Source: Branchiostoma floridae (Eukaryota; Chordata; Leptocardii; Amphioxiformes; Branchiostomatidae). Taken from it: a stretch of 64,000 nt of DNA. Of the stretch, positions 25,101 through 37,100 are shown piece by piece. The position numbers and the translations under genes were made by a program. Each line of letters opens with the position of its first letter. The stretch's first letter is position 1. The notes under the pieces were generated by a model. It was not told the DNA's origin, made no database searches, and saw only the letters and a list, made by a program, of their open reading frames with translations. The stretch lies in contig NC_049993.1 in assembly GCF_000003815.2 (NCBI RefSeq), positions 16,328,897-16,392,896 of the forward strand, given 5' to 3'.

Positions 25101-28100
25101 TCAGGGAGAGGGCTGGACAAAGTTTATTTCAAGTAAAATTCACCCTTCTGAATTTCAGTTGAATTTTTTCTTAGCCTGAAATCTATCCGTGAATACTATA
25201 CCCGATCTGTTCATGGCTACATGTCAGGCTATATTTCTTTCGTAGCTGCATTCCCTGAGCCCTTTCTCTTGTTTTACAGTGCTCAAACCTAATATATTTT
25301 TCCCTCCCACAGTTTTTTAATGATTCAGCACTGCTTGCCAATCTGAGTACAAGTCACTGCGATATTTTTCGAACCCTCTAGTACCACTTAAACCAATGAA
25401 CCTTTTCACCACTCCAGATCTTAATTGTTGATGTACTTCTACAACTCTTCATCCTAGCTATAATTACTTGTTTGTCTTTCTGTTCAGTGTTCTGTTGATT
25501 TGTTTTTGTATTCTTCCAGTTGTTCTTTAAGACGTCTGGACGAAAGGTGTTTTGTCCTGAATACAATCATTTGTCTATTAAGTGTTTTTGTTTATATCTG
25601 TTGCCTATCCCATGGCACTTCATTTCTAACCCATTTGTTCATTTCATTTTCCCAGCATAATGATATTATTGTAATGTGGTTGGTTATTCATAAAATCAGT
25701 TACAGTTTTTAATCTGTGTGAATGGAAGTTTAGTTGAACATGATTATTACAGAATATGGTGACTGGATGCATTGCTTACAAAATACAAAGCACTGGAACC
25801 AGCAGATGTTCCTGTATATTACTTGCACACTGACCAGTGAACTTGCCAGCAAAAATGCCACTGGTGCCAAGCAATGTTGTTGCATGCAATAGTTTTCTAT
25901 GCTTCCATTTGTTGTATGCCATATTTGAGATTTTTAGTCTTTTCACCAGTTGTTGGACATTTCAGTTCAGGACTTTGCTTGAGCTTTTCACTATTATCTT
26001 TGTAGCAGGAATGATGTTATGCCGTGCCACAATATTTCTTGCTTTTTTTTTCTCTAGCTGGAAGACCACCGCCAACATCTGCTTGTACTAGGTTGTCTTT
26101 AAGATTGTTGATCTTAAAGATTTACCTTACACTTTCTTTATCTTAATTTCTGTCACCTTACGCTTTATTTAGAGTGTTCTTTCATTTGTTGTTCATTCCA
26201 GATCAAGAACCAGATTCTGAAACACTTTCTGTTAGTGGTAAGAAAATTTTGTTTGATTTCTGCTGCCAAGTATCTGCTGCAAATATCTCCTTTTTCTTCT
26301 TCCTTTGCTGTCGCTCCTAGCCTAGGGTTAGGGCTAACAGCCTAGCGCTAACCAAGGTGGCAGGCTGTCCTCCATAACCACATTTGGTGCCTGTTCAGCA
26401 CTCCTTCTTCCCAGCAGGTGGCCAAGGAAAGCAAAGATGACTAACGCACTCTTTTATTAGTGCCTGCATCACTTGCTCTCCCGACAGGCATAACCATGAA
26501 TTTATATGTTGCTTTGTTCATGATTTTAAAGCCTGTTTCGTTATTTATTTTAAAACAGGAGCACTTCAAATCGAAGATAGCAAAGAAGAGGATCAGGGAA
26601 AGTATGAGTGTGTAGCGACGAACGGTGAGGGGTCCCGGTACTCCTCACAGGCGAACCTCTACGTCCGAGGTAAGTTGAAGAAACATTGCACAAAAAGGGT
26701 GTATCTATCATCAGAAACTCCAAGTAACACTTAGACGGTGCCAAACTTAAAGGTCTTGTGATGAAGATGGTAATAGAAGAAATGTATCCACTTGCTTGTA
26801 TGGGATGAGTTTGTTTTATCGGAGAGCAAGCTGACACTTGCATGTTGGAAGCATTGATGGAAATAGTTCCGCTCTGTTGATGGTTGTGATTGTGGCCTAG
26901 ATGCTCTTGTACGTATGGCTCGAAGTACATTTCTTATGGCAAGCGAGATCCTTTGTATTTGAATCAAAGCATGGACTTACGGCGAAAACGTGATTGACAT
27001 ATGCTTGCTGAATGCTTGTTATAGAAATGCTAACATTGCAAGAATGATGTTATATAATGAGAAAACCCATGATAACTTCTGTCGGTGATAACAGGTGACT
27101 TATAATGCATGGTGCCTGATGGATCTTTCTATTCTCTTACACACTCTCTCTGGCAAATTTCAACCTACTAACTTTTTAATATTGGTGGCGCGTTTTCCTT
27201 TCATTTCCTTTTCTTGAAGATCTCGGAAAAAGACTGATTTTTCAGTGGCCCTAGGTGTTACAAACTGCTCTTTCACGCCGTGAAACGAGCAGAGTATTTT
27301 TCAACAAGTCCCCCCCAAACCTCAGATGAAATATTAGTCTTTTTCCGGACCATTCAAGGGAGGCGAAGTGAGAGGGAATCGGTCGGCACGATTCTCCGAT
27401 TAACCAATTTTTGATTGTCTTTTTCTATGATTTCCGGTTTGTTCTCGTTTGTTCTTGCCTTGCATATCAACACCGTTGACAGGAGGAGGTTGGTGTGCCG
27501 TTTACCTTATGACTCATACCTTCTGTTCTTCCGTGCAGTTAGTGCTCGTTTCTCTCTCAGTCTCTCTTTCTTCTTTCTCTCCAAGCTCCGCACTCTTGTT
27601 TTGAGTTCTCGCTGTGATGCTAACAGTTTTTGGGTTCTGAGTTTCTGTGTGGTTGTGGGGCTGTGTGTCTCTGCTTGCTTCGAGCTGGGGATGATACGGA
27701 TAGTTCTCCCTCCCTGTCTACGACTAGTCTGTCCAGTTCCCTACTACTCATCTCTACTACTACTAACACTTCCCTCCTATTTATTCGTAGATCGTAGAAC
27801 AAGTAGGTTTTTCTTCTCTTTCCCTCTACTAACAACGACTCAGCTCTCCGTGGAGAAACGAAATAGCGGTCCAAACACTTGCCTTCCGCATTCTACGCAG
27901 CTCGCTGTACGCGCGTCATCAAATGATGACGCTTTCTCACAGTTTAGACGCACACACGGCAAGCTTTTGCCTCCGAGAAAGCCGCAAAGGACTTGATTCA
28001 GAGACTGTTGGGATGCTTTAGGCAAGTGGCGACTCGACTAGTCCTCTGTGTTTTTTGAAAAGAAGACAAGAGTTGGTTTGAAAGGAGTGCGAACTGGGCG

Positions 28101-31100
28101 ACAGTCGGCCCTCCCCCAGCAGTGTCCTTTTACGGCAGGCAGAGATAACCAGCCCTTGTATCCTAAGTACCGTTACGACATCGTAAAAACCCTGCACCAT
28201 CATGTTTCCTTCCTGTATTGTTACGATCTTGCCAATGCAGGGCTCGAAATGCAACCTGCACGCTAGGCAGGTTAGTGCAGGTGAAATTGGAACTGTGCAG
28301 GTTTTTCTGGTGTCTTGTACTGGTTCATGTACAAGATAGATAAGTATACATGGTTTTGTATCTACTGATTGTTACCAGTTGTGAAATGTTGAATAAAGAA
28401 ATGGTTACCAGTTATATCCATTGGTTTCTGAAATCTCCTTTTCTAGCTAGCAGAGCGGTTTGGTGAAGGTATAGTTTGTGAGGTGCAGGTAATGTTCTGT
28501 GTTACCTGCATCAGTATTTGCAGGAAAAATAAATATTTCGAGCCCTGCAGTGAATGTCATTCTTCATCCCCGTTTTTTTGGTTTTTCGGTTCCGTTCTAT
28601 TTTGGGGCAGGGTAGCTACAAAATGTGGCTTGGAATGGTCCGGAAAATGTTAACAGTTTTGACCTGTTTTCCTGCAGAGTTTCCCGGCCACAGTTTGTAT
28701 TTACCTCTCGCTGTATGGTGCCTCTTGTGCCGTGAATTGTGGGATAGCTGTCTTGCATTGTGGGATAGCTGTCGCTCACTCACTCATTTTCATATTTACG
28801 GTCACATCGTACCATTTTTATGCACAGTTTTTGCACCTGATAACGTTTAGACGATATCAAGTTGCTGATTAGAAAGATGTAACTTTTCTAGAAAGCTTCA
28901 ATGAATTTTGTTTTTACTATGTGCTAGAAACAAGCTAGCTCTTTGAGTGTCTCATTCTGCTATGTTTGTATTGTATATCTATAAGACGTTACTCTCGTAA
29001 CAAGTCTTTCTTGTAACACTTAAGTGTCAATTAAATGTTTTTAACATTTTGCTAGATTTGACAGATATCTATTTATTTCTAGTAGCAAGACATACAAAAA
29101 ACAGTAAAATGTAACATCACAACAGTTCTCTTGATATCTTAGTTTTGTTCTATATTTATCAGATATGATTGTATTTGTAAAACAATGTACCAGCTGATAC
29201 GTTAATGAACTCTCTCCTAACTTGTGTGTTCCCGACCCCCCACAGTGCGCCGGGTGCCTCCACGATTCTCCATCACCCCCACGGACGTCGAGGTCATGCC
29301 GGGCGGTAACGTGAACGTGACCTGTGTCGCCGTCGGCGCTCCCATGCCGTTTGTCAAATGGCGCAAAGGAGCCGAGGATCTTACGGACGAGGACGACATG
29401 CCGATTGGTCGGAACGTTCTCCAGCTTCTGAACGTGCGAGAGTCGGCGAACTACACGTGCGTGGCAATGAGCATCCTGGGAGTTATCGAGCACAACGCGC
29501 AGGTCATGGTGAAGGGTAGGTGGTCTTGTCTGGATGTTCTGTCAGCGAATTACTCACTTTACTTTTGATCCCTGGGTAGCTGTTTGTTTGTTGTTGTGTT
29601 TTTCTTAGTATTGTAAATAAAACCCAAGGTAGTGGTAAAAAAACTTACTAAAGTCGATTTTAGTTTTACTTTTGATCCCTGGGTAGCTGTTTGTTTGTTT
29701 GTTGCTGTGTTTTTTTTTCTTAGTATTGTAAACAAATCCCAAGGTAGTGGTAAAAAACTTACTGTAGTTGCTTTTACTTTTGATCCCTGGGTAGCTGTTT
29801 ATCAGTTTCTTGTTGTGTTTTTTCTTAGCATTGTAAACAAAAACACAGGTAGTCTTCACTGTAATAAGTAGCACCAAACTCCAGTTGTTAACAAATTTGG
29901 TGTGGTTTTAACTGTGTTGTAGCCTGTTTATGTTGTAGTAGGTAAAATGTGTTTGATGTTTGATAACATTTCCATTCCATAGTGAATACCATGTTGTGGT
30001 CTTTGTTGTGTTAAACTTTGATACCAGGGGTCAAGAGGGTTCGTTGTCCTTCGACCTTTGACCACGTCTTGCCGTGCACTAATGCCATGTAGTTAGTCTT
30101 TCTCTCTCCGCTTCTCCGTCTTCTCTTTACTGCTTGTGCTTTTAAAGACTTGCTCTCTTCATCTCTCTCACTGTCTGTTTTCTTCCTACCTGTTATATAT
30201 ACCTACCTGATTAAGGTTAACTGTAAAAAGTAACAATTTTGGCTGTCTCTCTGTCTCTACCTCTAACTAAGGAATTACCCTCTCTGATATGGGTAAGTTA
30301 ATCAGTTGCACTCTTCTGCCTAATCTATCCTACTTTCTCTCGACTTGGGGCAAGTGGAGACTTCATGTTTCTCAAGATACCTCCCAAACTATCTTGAAAT
30401 TACAGGATCTTTCTCAAGGATACATCAAGAGTATTATTTGTAAAGAAATTCAGAGTCTTAAGCTTTTGTCGTTTAGTTCTACATTATAGAAAATGAATAT
30501 GAAAAAAATTAATATGAAAAAAAGAGTATAATTCCAGCTGTGCAAGTGTCTGATGCACTGCTAATTCGGTATTGGATGTGTAATAAAAATTTGGAAGAAG
30601 AAAGAGAAGACTTTGGTTATACCAATTTTAGACATTTGAATCTTGATGTTATATACCATTGGCCAGCCAATATTTTATACTTCTTATAAGACCTGGCCCA
30701 GTCTACACTTGCCCCTCTCTCTTCAGTGTATCTTGCGTCTTCCCTTCTTGCATGAGCGTCTCTCGCTACGTCTTCTGCCTGCATGCTACCAGCATGACTC
30801 TGAGACTGCTGGCTCTTCCTCTCACTTCTAGTCATCGTTGCTCCATACCTGAAAAAACAATGCCATGGGCAGGGATTACCATACAACACACTGCCTAAGA
30901 TGTGTGCCGTTACAAGGACAACACTTTCAGGCCTCTCACAGTTTGTTTCCTTGGTTCTCTGACTTTTGAAGTTAAAAAAAGAATAAAACCATGAGGACAA
31001 AATGGAAACAGAACTCTGAGAGGAAGACTTGAATCTTGCTGTAACACCGCTCTCTAAAACTGTGTGTACCAAGGTACAGGCCTTCTCCTCAGAGTCAGTT

Positions 31101-34100
31101 TTCATCTTGCTCTTCAAGTTCGGTCCTATTTTTTCTTAATCAAGAACAAACAAATAAAATTGTTGTGGCCTGAGCCCACCTTTTCCTGGACCTTACATAC
31201 ATAGTGCACTGTCTTTTCAGTTTCTTTTTTGACGGACTACAAGCTGAGTCACGACTTTTATGTTCTTGAAACTGCATAACTGTATCACGTACTTTAGTAG
31301 ATGTTCACAAAGCATTTAATGCCCCCTGCTAAGTGTGAAGCATGTGAAAATAAATGAAGTGATGGTCACAGAGTACTTCCCAGTCAGGCTTCAAGACAAA
31401 AAGAGTATGGTAATAGTGAGGAACTTTTGTTCAAGAGATTTCTGACATGAATGTTCTTCTGTAGCGCTGCCCAAACCTCCGGACCAGCCCACAGTCAAGC
31501 AAATGACGGACAGCTCCGTGACTTTAGAGTGGACCGATGGTGAGAACAGGGAGCCCATGCTGTCCTACGTCGTTCAGTGGAAGGTTTTCGCGTCCACGGT
31601 AGATTACGACGAAGCGAGGGAAGTGACGTCCCGGCGCTACACAGTCCAGGGCCTCCAACCGTACACGGAATACGAGTTCCGAGTGTCGGCTGTAAACAAC
31701 ATTGGGCAGGGTGCGCCGAGCGAGCCACGACAGGCAACAACTGGAGAGAGAGGTGGGTTATCTGTGGTGTAGTGTGATGGTTCTGCAGAACTTCAAGAAA
31801 TACTTAAGATCCTGACATGAGCCATTTCTGGATGATTTTTGTTTTATCATAATGTTATAGAAGACTGTGGCAGTGAGGTCTTCCAAGCAGTGTGTTTGCT
31901 CAGGAACGCTTGAAGGGAAAGGCAAGCTAAAGTTGAGAAGAACATACATAGTTCTGTTGGTGAAAGAGAGTTTAGAGATACACTGTTACCTTAGCAGGCA
32001 GACATTAGAGGCTGGCCAAAGGATGTCTGTGAAAGTTTGGCTTTGAGACGTGAAATAAATATATTAACTGGGAGCTAAACAAAAAAATTCACTCAATTTA
32101 GAGTTAAAAACAGAAAGAAAGGCACATTTAGTATGTAGAAGTGCACCACTGTGGTACATAAAGCCCCGGTCACAAAGCGCGTACGATTCCTTGCGATGGA
32201 CTATTCCGCATATCGTACGATGAGCGCAGTACATCGCAACAAAATCGTAAGCATCGTAAGCCATCGCAACGCATCGGATGATGTTCAAAATTTTTCCAGC
32301 GTCGCACGATTTTTCACTTGTGTCTCTTCTGTATAGCCGCCTGACCGCTTTTGTGCTTCTTTAACCAACAAAATGTGGACATAGCTGTTGAATACCTTCC
32401 TATACTATCTTTAACTGTAAAAATAAATTTAAAAAACACCATGACAACAAGAGTATTACAAGCAAAAGTTCAAATCAAGCGTGAGTACTGGAATGGTTAT
32501 CTCGGCCTGCTTGCCGGCTCTACATGTCAGGCTCTTTCGAAGATCGTATCATGATATGCTATCAACAAAAAGGTGCCATCATACAAAAATTATATCATAA
32601 GCATTATATCATATATGTTTCCGACTCATAGAGCCTGCCTTTATGTTCGAGTTGTCCCCATGGTTATTACGATTATGGTAAACTGACCCAAGACCGACGA
32701 GAGCTGAGATTTGATCTAATTATAAACTCACGTGCATGAAGCGATCAAACAATTGTCTGCATCACCTGTGCGGGGCGCGCTGTTCTCTGGTTGCGACTGT
32801 GTCAGTTGCGACTGATATATTTTCCCTTTTCGTCAATATCGACAATATCAGGGAAAACTGAAACCATCACAACATGCTAACAATTCACAAATCTATAACC
32901 TCATCAGTAGACAAAATTTGCCGTAATGAAGTCTGCTATGGGAGCAAATAAAACCTTACGACGATAGCGAAATTTTGAACATGTTCAAAATCCATTTCAG
33001 CTCTATTTTTCGCCATACGACGCTCCCCGATTTACTATGATTCACTGCGATTGACGCAGGCACGCTCTTATGACCTCATCGTACGATGCACTACGCGCTT
33101 TGTGACCACGGCTTTATATACTTAAACCATTGCTTCCGATTCTCCCCCGACTTACGACGCACTGCGCTTATCCTGCGCATCGGAAGGAATCGCAATGAAT
33201 CGTACGCGCTTTGTGACCGGGGCTTAAAGAAGATAAGCAGCTTCTACGTTCATCTGTGTCTTTAATGCTTTAAATGGTTTGTGATGACTACGTTTTAGGT
33301 TCCTTGCTACGCACTTTGCGGAAATTGCGTCATACTACCGACTATAAACGTAAGCGGGGTATGGCTTGTTTTTGCACGGGCAGACACCGCACTTTTCTAT
33401 TCATTATTTCTATTGATAGCTTTTTTTGCACTTGCATGTTGTATTGTTTTATGTAGAATTCGTATACTTTTAGGTCTCTGTTTATTTCTTCTTAGTAAGG
33501 GTTCAATTTTTTTTGGTCATTTTTATCAAACGATATTGAAGTATTTTAGCAGTTATTTTCATTTTTGGATGATTCAGAAGAAAAAGTTTTTTCTGTACAG
33601 TTTGTTGCAATGTATTTTCTGTTTTTTTTTTCTCCAAAAATGCTCTTTCATGGGATATCTGGCTCATAGTTAAGTGTTGGAGCTTACTTTGTGCGCAAGG
33701 ACCGATTGAAGCTGGTAACTATATTACTTTGTAAACTCTCAGGATGTTGTATGTTCTTGTTTCTTTAGCATGCTGATCGATTTGGAGAAAGTCGTTTCCC
33801 AAATTTCTTGGCTACCATTGGTTGGAATCCTTCTATTCATTCAAACATGTTTCTGGGTGTACAGTTATTTCTCGTTGGAAAAAGTTCAGTCTCACTCTCA
33901 GCTTCTTTGACTCTATCTTAGACACTCTCAACAAAGGAAATTCATTGATTAATATAAGTTCTAGTATTTACTGTTTTTGCAAGTAACTCAACTGTTCAAT
34001 GTGACCAGTGTAATTTTTCAAATTTCTGATTAGTCTTATGTAAAAATACAAATGAACGGACGAGGACGAAGTGTCGGCGTACTCAAATTGCATTCAATTT

Positions 34101-37100
34101 ATTTTAGCGTTGCTAGAAGATTTCTCTTTGGCATCGGTGTTCACAACAGGTAGGCAAACACATAGGGTATTGTAAGGCTTGAACTAATTGTTTATTTGTT
34201 TGTTTGTTTGTTTGTTTCAGCGCCATCTTCCCCTCCCGTCGACGTGACTGCCCGGCCCATCAGCTCCAGCACAATGCTGATCCAGTGGCGAGAACCCGAG
34301 CAGCCCAACGGCAAGATCACGGGCTACATCATCTACTACACCACCAACCCCAAGCTGGACATCACGGACTGGGCCAAGCATCGCATGCACAGTGGTCTGC
34401 TAACCACCATCAGCGACCTGATCACCAAGACAACCTACAACATCCGCGTGCAGGCGGTCACCTCTGTCGGCAGCGGTCCATTGTCAGACCCCATACAAGT
34501 GAAGACAGAACAAGGAGGTACTTAGCCATTTCCTTTCTGTCCGTTTTCCTCCAAAATGATACTGTACTCATGTGTCTCATGTTTTTCTATCAAGCCTCTA
34601 AGAAAGTCAAACCAATTTTTCCAAAATGTTAAATGTAGATTTCTGAACCTTGTTTAGATCATGGAATGCAAAGCAAGAAGAATGACATGTTTATGATGTA
34701 TGGCAGATTCCCATATTATCCAGTCATGAGATCTCTGTGGTCTATATTCCAAACCAGAAAGGAAAAAGACGCTTTTGCTTAGGGGCAAAAGATGCCTGAC
34801 AGTACCCAGATGACACACAAACCATGTAAAGGTAAAGCCCTAACAAACAATTGTTTTAAGTTTAACAATATGTCTAACATGTTTAACAACAACATGATTT
34901 CATCCTGATATTTCTTTAAGGAAAGAGACACAGAGGCAAAAGATTATACCCAGATGACACCCATACAAGCAGATACCATACAGTGGTAAAGCTTTCACGA
35001 CCAAATGTAAAAAGCCATGTTTAACAAGAATATGATTTCATCCTTATATTTCCTTTGTCCCCTTCAGTTCCCAGCCAGCCTACAGCATTTCGTTGCCAAG
35101 GCCAGTCCGAGTCGAGCATCCAGCTCATGTGGAACGCTGCCCAGCTGGAAGAGTCAACGGTGGACAGCTACGAGCTGTACTACAACAGCAGCATGACCAA
35201 CAACGAGACCCACATCAGCATCCGCCCCACCGAGCAGTTTGAGCTCCAGAACCTCAAGCCCAACACCAGATACCGCCTGCGGTTGGCCGCTCGGTCTGCG
35301 CGCGGCGTCGGCGCGTTCACGCCCACTATCGTATGCTCTACCGCCCAGACAGGTATGTGCGAGGGCCGCTAACGCTTCGCTTGTCTTTTCCTCTGTCTTC
35401 TCTCCTCAAGGCTTCTCGTTAAGGAGCTCGTTAAGTAACTTGGTTAATCTTAAGGTGAGGATTACATATTGTGAATTGGAGAATGCATAATACGTTATAG
35501 CTTATGTATCTATTGTTGAGATATAGAAAATCCTGTATAGACTTAAGTAGTTTTAAGATTTCTTACAGCTATTTTTCCAGATTGAAGATAATGGTGAAGT
35601 GTATATAAGTAGCTTTAAAGATTAAAGATAAGGAATTAGCTAAAGGGCAGAAGTTGTGATCTATGATGTTAAGTTTCTGAAAACTTTAAAGTGTACTTTG
35701 TAATCTTTGATCATGTCCGAGAATGTAAGTTTCAGATTTTACCAGTTGGAGATACAAGATTGAGAAATACGTCTTCAGTGTAATGTTAAGGATAGAATGA
35801 AGCATCCTTAAACAATTTCTGCCCTGTACTTAAGACAAAGACTGTAGCGGTAAGGAGAACCAAGTGTAGAATAGACTCGGAGTATGTGATTCTTGCGTGT
35901 ATGCCACCATTGCTGCCACAACGTCAGTCGAACCAACAGTACATCGACATTTCTCTGGTAGCATCCGTCAATCAATCAGAGTTCATTCCAGGCCTTCAGT
36001 CTTCAACAGTGCCTCTGCCAAGCCACGCATTTCATGCGCATCATTCCCATGAACATGTACATGTGCCATATGTACGCCCGTTTGATCTGTAGTGGCATGT
36101 TCGTACGTTCGTTCGTTCGTTCGTTCGTTCAATCGTCTGTCCAATGCTAGAGGGTAGGCCATGCCCGCCACATACAAGGGGACTTTGATTGTGCCGTAGT
36201 GTCGTTGTTTTTGTTTTGCACGCTTTGATTCCATGTGTGTTGTCGTATTACACTCGACAAACTGCCCCCCGTGTTGTAAAATCAAGAAAAAGAGAGGAAT
36301 CGGCAACGTCTTGTCAGTGTTGAAAGGAAAATGTATGGCCTTTTAAGTGTAAGTGCCAAATGATATGCCGCCAAAGTTTCTGAGTAAACCTGGAAAGTGC
36401 AAGCTGCTCCTAAATGGAATCTGCACTGCTATAATTGATCAGTGAAGCTCAAGAGATGCTAAATGCGATATATATATAAAAGACCCCTCCTTTCCAGAAA
36501 ACCTGCATTTTCCTTTACTGTATGCGCCCCTGCCCCAAAAGCTTTTAGTTCAAGGTTTCTCCTCCTAGTGTGCCTCTTTCTATCTCTCTCTCTCTCTCTA
36601 TCCCCCCCTTCGGTATGCTGTGAAAACTGTTTGGTTGTATAGCACAGGCCTGCATGCTAGATGAATCCCCTAGCACGGCATGAAACTTCCGAAAAATGCA
36701 CGTTTTGGCATGGATGTTCGGTTTCGACCAAGCCGGACTCGCACGGAGTCCAAATTATACGAGTAGTATGTGTGGAAAGAAAGAAACTGTACGGTTATAC
36801 TTTATTTCATTTCTGACCATTTCAATATCCAGCACTTGTCTGTGCACTCGGCAAGTTACCAGCACCAAACGCTCATACATTGCACCTTGTCCTGTTACGC
36901 AAGCACTGCTTGGTCCTAACACCCTCAAACAGCATACTTGCATCCTCATTTCTGATGCATTCTAGATATGTATGTATACTATATATATATCAGCCCATAC
37001 ATTTCTCGCATTTCATTTGCGTACATTTGCACCCTCCACTTGTTCCGTTTGTCTGGAGGTTGTTGTTTTATCAAAAAAAAAGAAAAGGAAGAAAAGAAGA

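Noticed and set aside
27415-27996. 193-codon open frame in the Ig2-Ig3 intron, the longest intronic frame without N
   Set aside because: Composition is Ser/Leu/Phe-rich because the strand is pyrimidine-rich; no family resemblance and no flanking splice or promoter signals.
35411-35434. 24-nt segment (GFSLRSSL) after FN3
   Set aside because: Excellent acceptor and right length, but the donor (taa|gtaact) is weak and the stronger donor downstream gives 44 nt, out of frame. Left out of the microexon count.
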